Shown piece by piece: positions 44,069 to 52,900 of a stretch of 57,705 bases of DNA (positions are counted from its first letter, which is position 1; the number at the start of each line of letters is the position of its first letter). The notes under the pieces were generated by a model. The model worked only from the letters and a program-made list of their open reading frames with translations, did not search any database and was not told the DNA's origin. The position numbers and the translations under genes were made by a program. The stretch comes from CALHVX01 sp964640725 (GTDB lineage Bacteria; Pseudomonadota; Gammaproteobacteria; Pseudomonadales; Azotimanducaceae), in the NCBI GenBank assembly GCA_964640725.1, contig CAZXIJ010000026.1, positions 1 through 57,705 on the forward strand. The letters are read 5' to 3'.

Positions 44069-44611
44069 ATGGACCCAGCTTTTGCCGCTCTTGCCAGCGT
44101 TGCGATCGGCTTGCTCTTCGCCGCAACCGGGCTCCACAAGCTCCGTAATTTTCAGGAATTCACGCTTGCGGTCGCAGCCTACCAGCTGTTTTGGCCGGCT
44201 CTTGCACGCCCTGCGGCGGTCATCATCGTTGTCGCGGAACTTGCCGTTGTCGCCATGCTGGCGCTACCTGCGGGCCGGCCCCTTGGCGCGCTGCTGGCCG
44301 TCGGCCTGCTCCTGAGCTACGCCGCGGCCATGGGCATCAATGTGCGCCGCGGCCGCACGGACCTGCACTGCGGCTGCAGCTGGGGGCCGGCGCACCAGGT
44401 CATCCGGCCTGCTCTGGTCACCCGAAACCTGCTCCTTGCCGCAGCGGCCAGCCTGCCTTTGCTGCCCGTTGCACACCGGGAGCTACTCTGGCTGGACTAC
44501 CTGTCGGTGGCCGTTGCAGCGATCGCGCTCGCCCTGTTCTACCTGACCGCCGAAGAACTGCTTGGCCATCCGGCGAGCCATTCGGCGAGCCATTCGACGG
44601 CCACGCCATGA
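44069..44611 (+). CDS. mauE: MauE-like membrane protein of amine dehydrogenase maturation
   Basis: The 180-residue protein has about five membrane helices and the MauE/DoxX-type start FAATGLHKLRNFQEF (about 17-31). A conserved pair of Cys (HCGCSWG, about 110-116) lies in the central part. In methylamine utilisation, MauE and MauD are needed to form the disulfides of the light chain in the periplasm. It starts the cluster and overlaps mauD by four bases (ATGA). The C-terminus has repeated ASHS. Confidence 0.9.
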   Translation: MDPAFAALASVAIGLLFAATGLHKLRNFQEFTLAVAAYQLFWPALARPAAVIIVVAELAVVAMLALPAGRPLGALLAVGLLLSYAAAMGINVRRGRTDLHCGCSWGPAHQVIRPALVTRNLLLAAAASLPLLPVAHRELLWLDYLSVAVAAIALALFYLTAEELLGHPASHSASHSTATP

Positions 44612-45219
44612 GCGACCTGTCTGTCGCCGTGACCTTTGCCTTGCTGTGGCTGGTCATCATCGTGATGGCCGTCGTGATCTGGGCCCTCGCCCGACAGATT
44701 GGCGTGCTGCATGAGCGAATTGCGCCCGCTGGCGCGCTGTCCCTGCAAAACGGCCTGGCCATCGGCGGCGCTGCGCCCGTGGTTACTGTCGAACTGACAT
44801 CCGGTCAAACGCAAACCATCGGTCGCGAAAACGTCAACGGCCGCTCGACGCTACTGTTCTTTTTTTCGCCCACCTGCCCGATCTGCAAGGAGCTGCTGCC
44901 GGTGATCAAACACAGCACGCGGTCCGAACGCGACTGGATCGATGTCGTGCTGGCCGGCGACGGCGAACTCGCAGCGCACCAGCAGATCCTGCGCGACCAG
45001 CACATGGAAGACTTTGCCCTGACCCTGGCGCCGCAGCTGGGCATCGCCTACCAGGTGAGCAAACTGCCTTACGCGGCGCTGGTCGACAGCAACGGGCAGC
45101 TGCGCGCTGCGGGGCTGGTGAATTCCCGTGAGCACCTTGAAAGCCTGTACGAGGCCAAGGAAACGGGCGTTAAAGATCTGCAAAGCTATCTGGCTGCACA
45201 AGCCGCAGAGCAGGGATAG
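44608..45219 (+). CDS. mauD: MauD-like thiol-disulfide protein
   Basis: The 203 residues have an N-terminal membrane anchor (about 7-27) and a periplasmic thioredoxin-like domain with FFFSPTCPICKELLPV (Cys90, Cys93) and a cis-Pro region SKLPYAALVD. It would form or isomerise the many disulfides of the light chain. The ATG overlaps the mauE stop; an upstream extension in the frame is a shadow of mauE. Confidence 0.93.
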   Translation: MSDLSVAVTFALLWLVIIVMAVVIWALARQIGVLHERIAPAGALSLQNGLAIGGAAPVVTVELTSGQTQTIGRENVNGRSTLLFFFSPTCPICKELLPVIKHSTRSERDWIDVVLAGDGELAAHQQILRDQHMEDFALTLAPQLGIAYQVSKLPYAALVDSNGQLRAAGLVNSREHLESLYEAKETGVKDLQSYLAAQAAEQG

Positions 45220-45225
45220 GCGAAT

Positions 45226-45693
45226 TTGATCGTGCACGGCACAGACTTGCGCCCTGCTCTTTGGCGACTGCTGTTGCTTTGGGGCCCGGCGCTGAGCGCC
45301 TCGGCGGCGGCGACCGAAGGGTCCCCCGCTTTCGACTACCGGATGAACTGCGAAGGCTGCCACGCCATCGGCGGCGTCGGCGCCGAGCCTCATGTGCCAG
45401 CGTTGACCGCAAATCTCGCGCCATTTCTGCAAACCGCGCAGGGCCGGGAATATCTGGTGCGCGTGCCCGGTGTTCGCCAGGCCAGCATCAGCGACGCCCG
45501 CGTCGCCAACCTGCTGAACTACGTGATCATCCGCTTTGGGGATCCCTCGAACACTTCCAACTTTGCGCCGATCACCGAAGCGGAAGTTGCCCGGTATCGG
45601 GCGCGGCCCTACCTGAACGTCCCGGCAGCGCGGCAGGCCGCTCTTGACGCTCACAAGGCAAACACGGCAGATACCAGCCCGGGCGCACCGTGA
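45226..45693 (+). CDS. Monoheme cytochrome c of the amine dehydrogenase cluster
   Basis: The 155-residue secreted protein has a signal peptide (about 1-29) and one heme site, NCEGCHAIGG (Cys42, Cys45, His46). The rest reads LLNYVIIRFG, then a Pro/Ala-rich tail. It starts at a TTG six bases after mauD and overlaps the heavy-chain gene by four bases. Its position between mauD and the heavy-chain gene makes it the likely electron acceptor for the dehydrogenase, in place of amicyanin or azurin. This is inference from position. Confidence 0.85.
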   Translation: MIVHGTDLRPALWRLLLLWGPALSASAAATEGSPAFDYRMNCEGCHAIGGVGAEPHVPALTANLAPFLQTAQGREYLVRVPGVRQASISDARVANLLNYVIIRFGDPSNTSNFAPITEAEVARYRARPYLNVPAARQAALDAHKANTADTSPGAP

Positions 45694-46823
45694 GCCGCCT
45701 TTCGCTCGCAGTGCTGGCAGCTGTGCTGAGCATGTTCCCGGCGCACTTCGCCCAGGCCGAGTTTGCGGCGGACCGGCCAGGATCGACAACGCTGGAGTCG
45801 CCCACGCCCGACTGGACCTGGGTCGGCGGCGCGGGCTCTGCCGTGACCCTTATGGACATGCGCAATGACCGCTATCTGGCACAGTTCAACAACGGCGTCA
45901 GCACGCTCAAGCTGGCAATCCCGGCCAGCAGGAACGAGTTCTACTCGATCGAAACCTACATGGCCCGGATGTATCGGGGCACGCGAACAGACGTTGTGAC
46001 CGTGCGGGCCAAGGACACGCTCAAGCCCCTTGCAGAGATCCAGATTCCCCCCAAAAGCTATGAAGGCATGTCGCTCCTGCACGCGGCCGGGTTGACCGAT
46101 GACGACCGGTTTCTGGTCAGCTTCAACATGACCCCCGGCCAGTCCGTGACTGTCGTCGACATGCAGGACCGGGCCTTTGTCGGCGAACTCGACACGACCG
46201 GCTGCGCGCTGGTCTACCCGACGACCGGGCGGCGCTTTCACATGCTGTGCGGTGATGGCGGGCTCGCCACCCTGCAGCTCGATGCAGCCGGCCAGGAGCT
46301 GGCGCGCTCGCGAACATCGTCCTTCTTTGATCCGCAAGCAGATCCTTTGCTGGAAAAAGGCGCGCGCCTTGGCAGGGCCTGGTACTTCAGCTCGTTCAAT
46401 GGGTGGCTCTACAAAATCGATGTGGCCGACGGCGAGACCCGGGTCGACGCGCCCTGGCCCCTGGCCAGCGAGCGGCAGCGGAAAAGGCAGTGGCGTCCCG
46501 GCGGCATGGTGCCGCTGGTCACCGACCCCGAGAACAACCGGCTGCTCGTGCTGATGCATCGAGGCGGCACAGACACGCACAAGCAGGGCGGCACTCAGGC
46601 CTGGGTCTTTGACCTCGCAAGCCGAACCCGGCAGGCCGTTATTCGCCTGCGGCAGACGACCCAATCCCTGCACCTTACCCGGGGCAAAGCGCCCCTGCTT
46701 CTGGCCCTGAACGATGATGGCGACCAGATTGACGTTTACGATGCGCCCAGCGGTCGCTATCGCCATACCGTTGAGGCCTTTGGCGATTTGTACCCGGCGC
46801 TGTTCCACAGCTACCTGCGGTAA
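45690..46823 (+). CDS. mauB: Amine dehydrogenase heavy chain (beta propeller)
   Basis: The 377 residues include a signal peptide (about 1-23) and the seven-bladed propeller of TTQ amine dehydrogenases: NNGVSTLKLAIPASRNEFY SIETYMARM (about 70-96, broken here for length), TRTDVVTV, FDPQADPL and DPENNRLLVLMHRGG. It forms the outer subunits around the catalytic light chain. It starts at a GTG that overlaps the cytochrome stop (GTGA). The light chain gene follows after nine bases. Confidence 0.92.
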   Translation: MSRLSLAVLAAVLSMFPAHFAQAEFAADRPGSTTLESPTPDWTWVGGAGSAVTLMDMRNDRYLAQFNNGVSTLKLAIPASRNEFYSIETYMARMYRGTRTDVVTVRAKDTLKPLAEIQIPPKSYEGMSLLHAAGLTDDDRFLVSFNMTPGQSVTVVDMQDRAFVGELDTTGCALVYPTTGRRFHMLCGDGGLATLQLDAAGQELARSRTSSFFDPQADPLLEKGARLGRAWYFSSFNGWLYKIDVADGETRVDAPWPLASERQRKRQWRPGGMVPLVTDPENNRLLVLMHRGGTDTHKQGGTQAWVFDLASRTRQAVIRLRQTTQSLHLTRGKAPLLLALNDDGDQIDVYDAPSGRYRHTVEAFGDLYPALFHSYLR

Positions 46824-46832
46824 GGAGGCGAC

Positions 46833-47378
46833 TTGCCACACAGCAATTTCGTGCCCGTTTTCATTGACGCGCTCGCCGAGCGGGCGGTGCGGCAGATTGC
46901 CCGCTCGTCATCCCGCCGCGGCTTGCTGAAACGCCTGAGCGGCATGCTGCTCGGCTCCGCAGCCCTGCCGTTGCTCCCCGTATCGCGCGCTATGGCCGCT
47001 GCCGATACCCCAGACGATGCCCTCATCGCCGATGACCGGGGCGACCCGGAAAGCTGTAACTACTGGCGCTACTGCGGCATCGACGGCAACCCGTGCGCCT
47101 GCTGCGGCGGCGGTATCAACAGCTGCCCGCCGGGCACAGAGCTGTCGCCCATTGGCTGGATCGGCACCTGCAAAAACCCGGTCGACAACCGCGACTACCT
47201 GGTTTCCTACTATGACTGCTGCGGCACCACGAGCTGCGGCCGCTGCTACTGCAGAAGCAACGAGGGCGAGCGGCCCGTTTACGTGCCGTTCAAAAACAAC
47301 GATATCGTCTGGTGCTTCGGGACCTCGAGCAACACCTACCACTGCACGCTGGCGTCCGTCATCGACGTCTCCTCCTAG
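46833..47378 (+). CDS. mauA: Tryptophan-tryptophylquinone amine dehydrogenase light chain
   Basis: The 181 residues begin with a Tat-type signal (SRRGLLKRL) and continue as the Cys-rich light chain: CNYWRYC, CACCGGG, PIGWIGTC, DCCGTTSCGRCYC and DIVWCFG. The two Trp that form TTQ are Trp109 and Trp160; Asp84, Asp128 and Thr172 lie at the positions I recall for the aromatic amine dehydrogenase of Alcaligenes. The enzyme deaminates primary amines in the periplasm. The TTG start is supported by AAGGAGG five bases upstream. No mauG (needed to form TTQ in the methylamine system), mauF or amicyanin gene is nearby, and whether the substrate is methylamine or an aromatic amine is not decided by this sequence. 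Confidence 0.95.
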   Translation: MPHSNFVPVFIDALAERAVRQIARSSSRRGLLKRLSGMLLGSAALPLLPVSRAMAAADTPDDALIADDRGDPESCNYWRYCGIDGNPCACCGGGINSCPPGTELSPIGWIGTCKNPVDNRDYLVSYYDCCGTTSCGRCYCRSNEGERPVYVPFKNNDIVWCFGTSSNTYHCTLASVIDVSS

Positions 47379-47410
47379 GCCAAAGCCATGAAACGCCTTC
47401 GGGCTTGATA

Positions 47411-47426
47411 CTGTATTTACATACAG
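47411..47426. promoter_or_regulatory. LexA box 1
   Basis: CTGT-ATTTACAT-ACAG is a perfect CTGT-N8-ACAG site, flanked by TA on both sides (TA..GGTA), as in the gammaproteobacterial SOS consensus. It lies 38 bases before the imuA ATG. Confidence 0.9.
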
Positions 47427-47441
47427 GTAGCCTGATCGGCC

Positions 47442-47457
47442 CTGTACAAAAAGACAG
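47442..47457. promoter_or_regulatory. LexA box 2
   Basis: CTGT-ACAAAAAG-ACAG is a second exact CTGT-N8-ACAG, 31 bases centre to centre from the first (about three helical turns), and seven bases before the imuA ATG. Two LexA dimers on the same DNA face would repress the cassette tightly. Confidence 0.8.
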
Positions 47458-47464
47458 TACTGCT

Positions 47465-48478
47465 ATGAGCCACCCCGCTGCTGTCCAGCGCCTGGACAAT
47501 CTCGCTGCCGCAACCCCGGCCTCTCCTGTAGACCCAGTCTCTTCTGCTCACCCAGGCTCTTCTGCTAATCCAGGCTCTTCTGCTAATCCAGGCTCTTCTG
47601 CTAATCCAGGCTCTTCTGCTAATCCAGTCAGGGCATCGCGGTCAAACGCCGCAGAATCCCCGGCCAGCCTGTTCAAGCACCCGGAGCTGTGGAAGGCCGG
47701 GCAGCTGCGCCCGGCCGGTCTGGCCGTGGGCACCGGCTACCCGGCGCTGGACCAGGCCCTCGCGGGCGGCTGGCCGGCCGACGGCCTGAACGAGTTCCTG
47801 CTGGACCAGGACGGCATCGGCGAGCTGCAGCTGCTGGTACCTGCCATGCGCACCTTGAGCCAAAGCCAGAACCGCTGGATCGTGTGGATCAACCCGCCGC
47901 ACAAGCCCTGCGCTTCAGCCCTGGAAAGCCTCGGTATCGACCTGGACAAGATCCTGATGATCTACCCCAAGAATGCCCAGGAAGCGCTCTGGTCTCTGGA
48001 AAAGGTACTGCGCTCGGGCAGCAGCAGCATGGCCTTGGCATGGATCGACGAAACAGCCCTGTCCATCAAGAACAGTCGCCGGCTGCAGCTCGCAGCGCGA
48101 CAAGGTCACTGTTGCTGCACCCTCTTCCGCCCGGCCCGAGCGGCATCCCAGCCTTCCATGGCCCGGCTGCGGCTGGCGCTCAAGGCCCAGGGGCCGGATG
48201 CCCTGCAGGTCGATATCCGCAAGCGCCAGGGCGCCTGGCCGCTGGATGGCCTGAAAGTCACCCTGTCTCATGCGCCAGGGCAGCAAAAAGCCAGCGCCGA
48301 AAGCGTGCAATCGCAGCTGGAACTGTGGCGCAAACTGGGCGTCCAGTACCCGGGCGCGGTCGCCACCACGCAGCGATCAGCACAACCGTCAGCACAACGG
48401 GCCGCTCGAGCCTCCAAGCCCGACCGAATGGCCCGGCCGTCGCGGCGCCTGGCCGACCGGGCCGGCATCGTGCACTGA
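47465..48478 (+). CDS. imuA: ImuA, SOS mutasome accessory protein
   Basis: The 337 residues contain a RecA/SulA-like core without a complete ATPase P-loop: KHPELWKAGQL, ALAGGWPADGLNEFLLDQDG (about 97-116) and WIVWINPPHKPCASALE. The N-terminal 60 residues are a low-complexity Ser/Pro/Ala region that carries a DNA minisatellite; the family does not need it. ImuA works with ImuB and DnaE2 in damage-induced mutagenesis. The ATG follows two LexA boxes; the longer upstream frame runs over the operator and is not used. Confidence 0.92.
   Translation: MSHPAAVQRLDNLAAATPASPVDPVSSAHPGSSANPGSSANPGSSANPGSSANPVRASRSNAAESPASLFKHPELWKAGQLRPAGLAVGTGYPALDQALAGGWPADGLNEFLLDQDGIGELQLLVPAMRTLSQSQNRWIVWINPPHKPCASALESLGIDLDKILMIYPKNAQEALWSLEKVLRSGSSSMALAWIDETALSIKNSRRLQLAARQGHCCCTLFRPARAASQPSMARLRLALKAQGPDALQVDIRKRQGAWPLDGLKVTLSHAPGQQKASAESVQSQLELWRKLGVQYPGAVATTQRSAQPSAQRAARASKPDRMARPSRRLADRAGIVH
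47537..47626 (+). repeat. 18-base minisatellite in imuA
   Basis: Four perfect copies of GGCTCTTCTGCTAATCCA (47555-47626) follow one degenerate copy (47537-47554, three differences). Each unit encodes Gly-Ser-Ser-Ala-Asn-Pro in phase, so copy-number change keeps the frame. Codons are T-rich, unlike the rest of the gene. Confidence 0.95.
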
Positions 48479-48505
48479 CGCGCAAGCTGCCCGACGCGCC
48501 CGCCC

Positions 48506-49978
48506 GTGGACTGGCTTGTTCTGCATTTTCCTGCCCTGGGTCTGGAGCTGTTCCAGGGCACTGATAGCCAGCAGCCCGCGGTATTGGTCGAAGATAACCG
48601 GGTCTGCCTTTGCAATGACGCGGCGCAACAGGCGGGCATACGGCCCGGCACAACGTTGGCAACCGCCCGCAGCATTGCCAACGACCTCATGCACCTGCAA
48701 AGGCAGCCCGGTCTCGAGACCCAGCGCCTTGAAGCCCTGGCCGATGCCCTGTACGGCCTGACGCCAGATATTGCGCTCGCACCGCCAGCGTCGCTGGTCA
48801 TTCACCTGAAAGGCAGCGAGCGGCTGTTCGCCAACCCGGAACAGCTATGCCAGCGCGCGTTCGAAGAAGCCCGGGCCATGGGCCATCGGGCCACGATCCG
48901 GCGCGGGCCAACACCGGCCGCCGCGCTGGCGCTCGCGCTCACTGCCCATCGGCAATTGTCCAAGGTTCCCTTAAGCGTGCTGCCGCTGCTCAGCCCGGAT
49001 ATCCGGGACGTTCAGGTGGAGCGCTTTCTCAACATGGGCCTGCGCTCGATCGGCGACGTGCTGGCGCTGCCGGCAGAGTCTCTGGCCCGGCGCTTTGGCA
49101 CCGCCATTGCCCAGACCCTCGATCGGGTCGCCGGGCGCCGCGGCGATCCCCAGACCTTTATCGAGCCCAAAGAGCGTTTCGAGCAGACACTGCACCTGCT
49201 CGACCCGATCCGAAGCAAGCAAGGCCTGGCCGGCCCCATGTTAAGGCTGGCCAAACGCCTGGAGCGCTGGCTGATTGGCCGCCAGCTGGCCGCCAGCGAA
49301 CTGCACTGGACCTTCACCTCGGCCAGCACCCAGCTCCAGGGCTCGGCGACGACCGACGCACGCGCGCCCGTCATGACCGTTGGCTTTGCGCAGCCGCTTA
49401 CCGGCGCCCGCCGCTTTCTGCGGCTCAGCCAGACGCGGCTGGAGCAGCAGGTACTCCCGGGCGAAGTCATCAGCGTCACACTGGCCGCGACAGCAACGCA
49501 GCCGCTGGTTGGCCAACCCACCACGCTGTTCCCGGAACCCGGCATGCCCGATGGCCTGGATGCGGCAGCGCAAACCCCCAATGACCTGCTGGACCAGCTA
49601 CGAGCACGGCTGGGAGACGAATCGTGCCGGCGACTCGAGGCCCGAGCCCAGCATCATCCGGGCTGGCTGGTTCGCCAGCCGCGACAGCAAGGCTTTACCA
49701 GCAAACGCATCCGCGAGGGCAGTGCTATCCCGGCACTCGCAACAGAACCCGAGACCGCGGCCCATCGGCCGTTGTGGCTACGGCAACAGCCCAGGCCCGT
49801 GGCCTTGCGCGAGTTGACGCTGCTGCACGGACCGGAACGAATCCAGACCGGCTGGTGGCACCAGGGCACAGCGCGCGACTACTACATCGCCTGCCGCCAG
49901 CAGCTATCCGGGCCAAGCTATTGCTGGGTCTACCGGGACCAGGACAAAAACTGGTATCTGCATGGCTACTTCGCCTGA
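48506..49978 (+). CDS. imuB: ImuB, inactive Y-family polymerase of the SOS mutasome
   Basis: The 490 residues have the Y-family fold (LATARSIANDLMHL, MGLRSIGDVLALPAESLARRFG in the helix-hairpin-helix region). The N-terminus reads WLVLHFPALGLELF, where active Y-family polymerases have the first catalytic Asp, so it is a non-catalytic clamp-binding adaptor as in other ImuB proteins. The C-terminal conserved block ends WVYRDQDKNWYLHGYFA. It starts at a GTG 27 bases after imuA and overlaps dnaE2 by 17 bases. Confidence 0.93.
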   Translation: MDWLVLHFPALGLELFQGTDSQQPAVLVEDNRVCLCNDAAQQAGIRPGTTLATARSIANDLMHLQRQPGLETQRLEALADALYGLTPDIALAPPASLVIHLKGSERLFANPEQLCQRAFEEARAMGHRATIRRGPTPAAALALALTAHRQLSKVPLSVLPLLSPDIRDVQVERFLNMGLRSIGDVLALPAESLARRFGTAIAQTLDRVAGRRGDPQTFIEPKERFEQTLHLLDPIRSKQGLAGPMLRLAKRLERWLIGRQLAASELHWTFTSASTQLQGSATTDARAPVMTVGFAQPLTGARRFLRLSQTRLEQQVLPGEVISVTLAATATQPLVGQPTTLFPEPGMPDGLDAAAQTPNDLLDQLRARLGDESCRRLEARAQHHPGWLVRQPRQQGFTSKRIREGSAIPALATEPETAAHRPLWLRQQPRPVALRELTLLHGPERIQTGWWHQGTARDYYIACRQQLSGPSYCWVYRDQDKNWYLHGYFA

Positions 49979-52900
49979 GGCGGCGCCGGCCTTCGCTGAG
50001 CTGCAGTGCGCCAGCAACTACAGTTTTTTGAAAGGCGCATCGCACCCGGAGGAACTGGTCGAGCGTGCCATTGCCCTGGGCTATCAGGGCCTGGCAGTGA
50101 CTGACGAGTGCAGCCTGGCAGGGGTTGTCAAAGCACATGTCGCCACAGAAGAGGCCCGTAGCCGCGGCGCCACAGGACCTTTCAAGCTCATCGTCGGCGC
50201 CTCCTTTGCCCTGTCTGCCAAAGCGCCAGAACGCCCGGAAACAGCTGCGACCGCAGAGCTGGGCACGCTGGTTCTGCTGGCCCCCAGCCGGGAAGGCTAC
50301 GGCCAGATCAGCGCGCTGATTACCCGATTGCGGCGCCGCTCGCCCAAGGGCTATTACTACCTTGTGCCAGAGGACTTGCGCTGGGGCCTCAAGGACGCCC
50401 TGGCACTGTGGGTGCCACCAGCAGGCCCCATCGACGAGCTCACCGCGATCGCCCAAACCCTCAGCGCGCAGTTTCCGCGCTTCTGGCTCGCACTGTCGCT
50501 CTTTCAGGAAGCGCTGGATCTCGACAAGACCGCCAAGGCGCTGACGCTGGCCATTCGCCTGTCTGTGCCCCTGGTCGCCACCAATGATGTGCACATGCAC
50601 CACGTCAGCCGGCAACCGCTGCAGGAACTGCTGACCGCCATCCGGCTAAAAACCACTGTCGCGAAGCTTGGCCAGCAGACCGCGCAGAATGCTGAACGGC
50701 GACTGCGCTCGCGCCGGGCCCTGGCCGCCCTTTACCCAGCCGAGCTGCTGGCCGAGTCCGTCGCTATCGCCGGGCAATGCCATTTCTCGCTGAGCGAGCT
50801 ACGCTACGAATATCCCGAAGAGCTGGTTCCCCCACATCTGACACCGACCCGGTTTCTGCGCCAGCTCACCTTTGCCGGTGCCCAGGAGCGATTCCCGGAT
50901 GGCATTCCGGCGCACGTCACAGAGCTCGTCGAAAAAGAGCTCGCGCTGATCGCCGAGCTGGGCTACGAGCACTTCTTCCTGACCGTGCAGGACATCGTGG
51001 CTTTTGCCAGGAGCCAGCAGATCCTGTGTCAGGGACGCGGCTCCGCAGCCAACTCCGCCGTGTGCTATTGCCTGCACATCACCGAGGTCGACCCGTCGAA
51101 GCTGAGCGTGCTGTTCGAGCGCTTCGTGTCGAAGGAGCGCAACGAACCGCCGGACATCGACGTCGACTTCGAGCACGAGCGCCGCGAAGAGGTCATTCAA
51201 TACTTGTATCGGCGTTACAGCCGGGAGCGTGCCGCACTCGCAGCAACGCTCATCACCTATCGGCCCAAGAGCGCCGTGCGCGATGTCGGCAAAGCGCTCG
51301 GGCTGGACCTGGACCTGGTGGACCTGCTGGCCAAATCCCTCGCCTGGTGGGACAACAAGGCAGCGCTGGGCGAGCGGCTGGCGGCCGCCGGCATGGATCC
51401 GGAAAGCCGCAAGGCCGATCAGTTCCTGCATCTGGTACACCAGATTCTCGGTTTTCCCCGTCACCTGTCCCAGCACGTGGGCGGCTTTGTCATTTCCCGG
51501 GGCCCGCTGTCGCAGCTGGTTCCGGTCGAGAACGCCAGCATGGCCGAACGCACGGTCATTCAATGGGACAAGGACGATCTCGAGGCCCTCGGCCTGCTTA
51601 AGGTCGACGTGCTGGGGCTTGGCATGCTGACGGCGCTGCGTAAGGCCATGGACCTGGTCAACACGCATCGGCGCCCGCCGGGCACGCCGCCGCTGACCCT
51701 TGCGACCATGCCGCCGGAAGACCCGCAGACCTACGCCATGCTGCAGGCGGGCGACAGCGTTGGGGTCTTTCAGGTCGAGTCCCGCGCGCAGATGTCCATG
51801 TTGCCAAGGCTCAAGCCGGAAAAGTTTTACGACCTGGTGGTCGAGGTCGCAATCGTGCGCCCCGGGCCGATCCAGGGCGATATGGTGCACCCGTACCTCC
51901 GGCGCCGGCAGGGCCTGGAACCGGTGGACTATCCGAGCGCTGCTGTTCGCAAAGTGCTCGAGCGAACGCTCGGCATTCCGATCTTTCAGGAGCAGGTCAT
52001 CGAGCTGGCCATGGTCGCGGCAGGGTTCAGCGCCGGCGAAGCCGACCAGCTGCGCCGGGCCATGGCCGCGTGGAAGCGCAAAGGCGGCCTGATGCCCTTC
52101 GAGCAGAAGCTGATCGACGGCATGCTGGCCCGCGGACACAGCCGGGACTTCGCTGAGCGGGTTTTCCGGCAGATCCAGGGCTTTGGCGAGTACGGCTTTC
52201 CCGAGTCCCATGCCGCGAGCTTCGCGCTGCTGGTCTACTTCTCTGCCTGGCTCAAGCGTCACGAGCCCGCGGCCTTCTACTGCGGGTTGCTGAACAGTTT
52301 GCCCATGGGCTTCTACTCGCCCTCGCAGCTGATCCAGGACGCGCGCCGGCACGGGCTCAGCATCAGCGGCGTCGATGTGCAGCTCAGCGATCCGGACCAT
52401 CGCCTGACCGATCAGGGCCGGGCGCTGCAGCTCGGCCTGCGGCTGGTCAAAGGGCTCGACCCGGCAACCAGCGAACGCATCGCCGCAGCCCGGCCCTACC
52501 GGGATCCCGCAGATCTGCAGCAGCGCGCGGGCCTGACCCGGCAGCAGTGCGAGTTTCTGGCCAGAGCCGGGGCGCTGAAGGCCCTGTCCGGACACCGGCA
52601 CCAGGCGCACTGGGATATCGCTGGCGTTCGCGAGGCGCTGCCGATCGAGGCTGCGGCCGCAGCTGAACAAGCCGGGCAAGCGTCCGAGCGCGCCCAGGTG
52701 CAGGAAGCCGGCCAGCCGCTGAAGTTGCCGGCGCCGGCGACCGGCGAAGAAGTGCTCGCCGACTACCGCTACCTGAGCCTGAGCCTGGGGCCCCACCCCT
52801 TGAGCCTGCTTCGCGACGCCCTGCCCGGCCGGCCAACGCGCCGCGCCAGCGAGCTGGACCGCTGTCGCCACAAGCAGCCGGTTCGGGTCGCCGGGCTGGT

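Noticed and set aside
44191..44607. Upstream extension of the mauD frame
   Set aside because: It overlaps the intact mauE gene and the ATG at 44608 gives the expected membrane anchor.
47312..47464. Upstream extension of imuA
   Set aside because: It runs through the end of mauA and both LexA boxes, which must lie in the promoter.
47537..47626. CRISPR-like array
   Set aside because: Repeats are contiguous, without spacers, and in frame within imuA.
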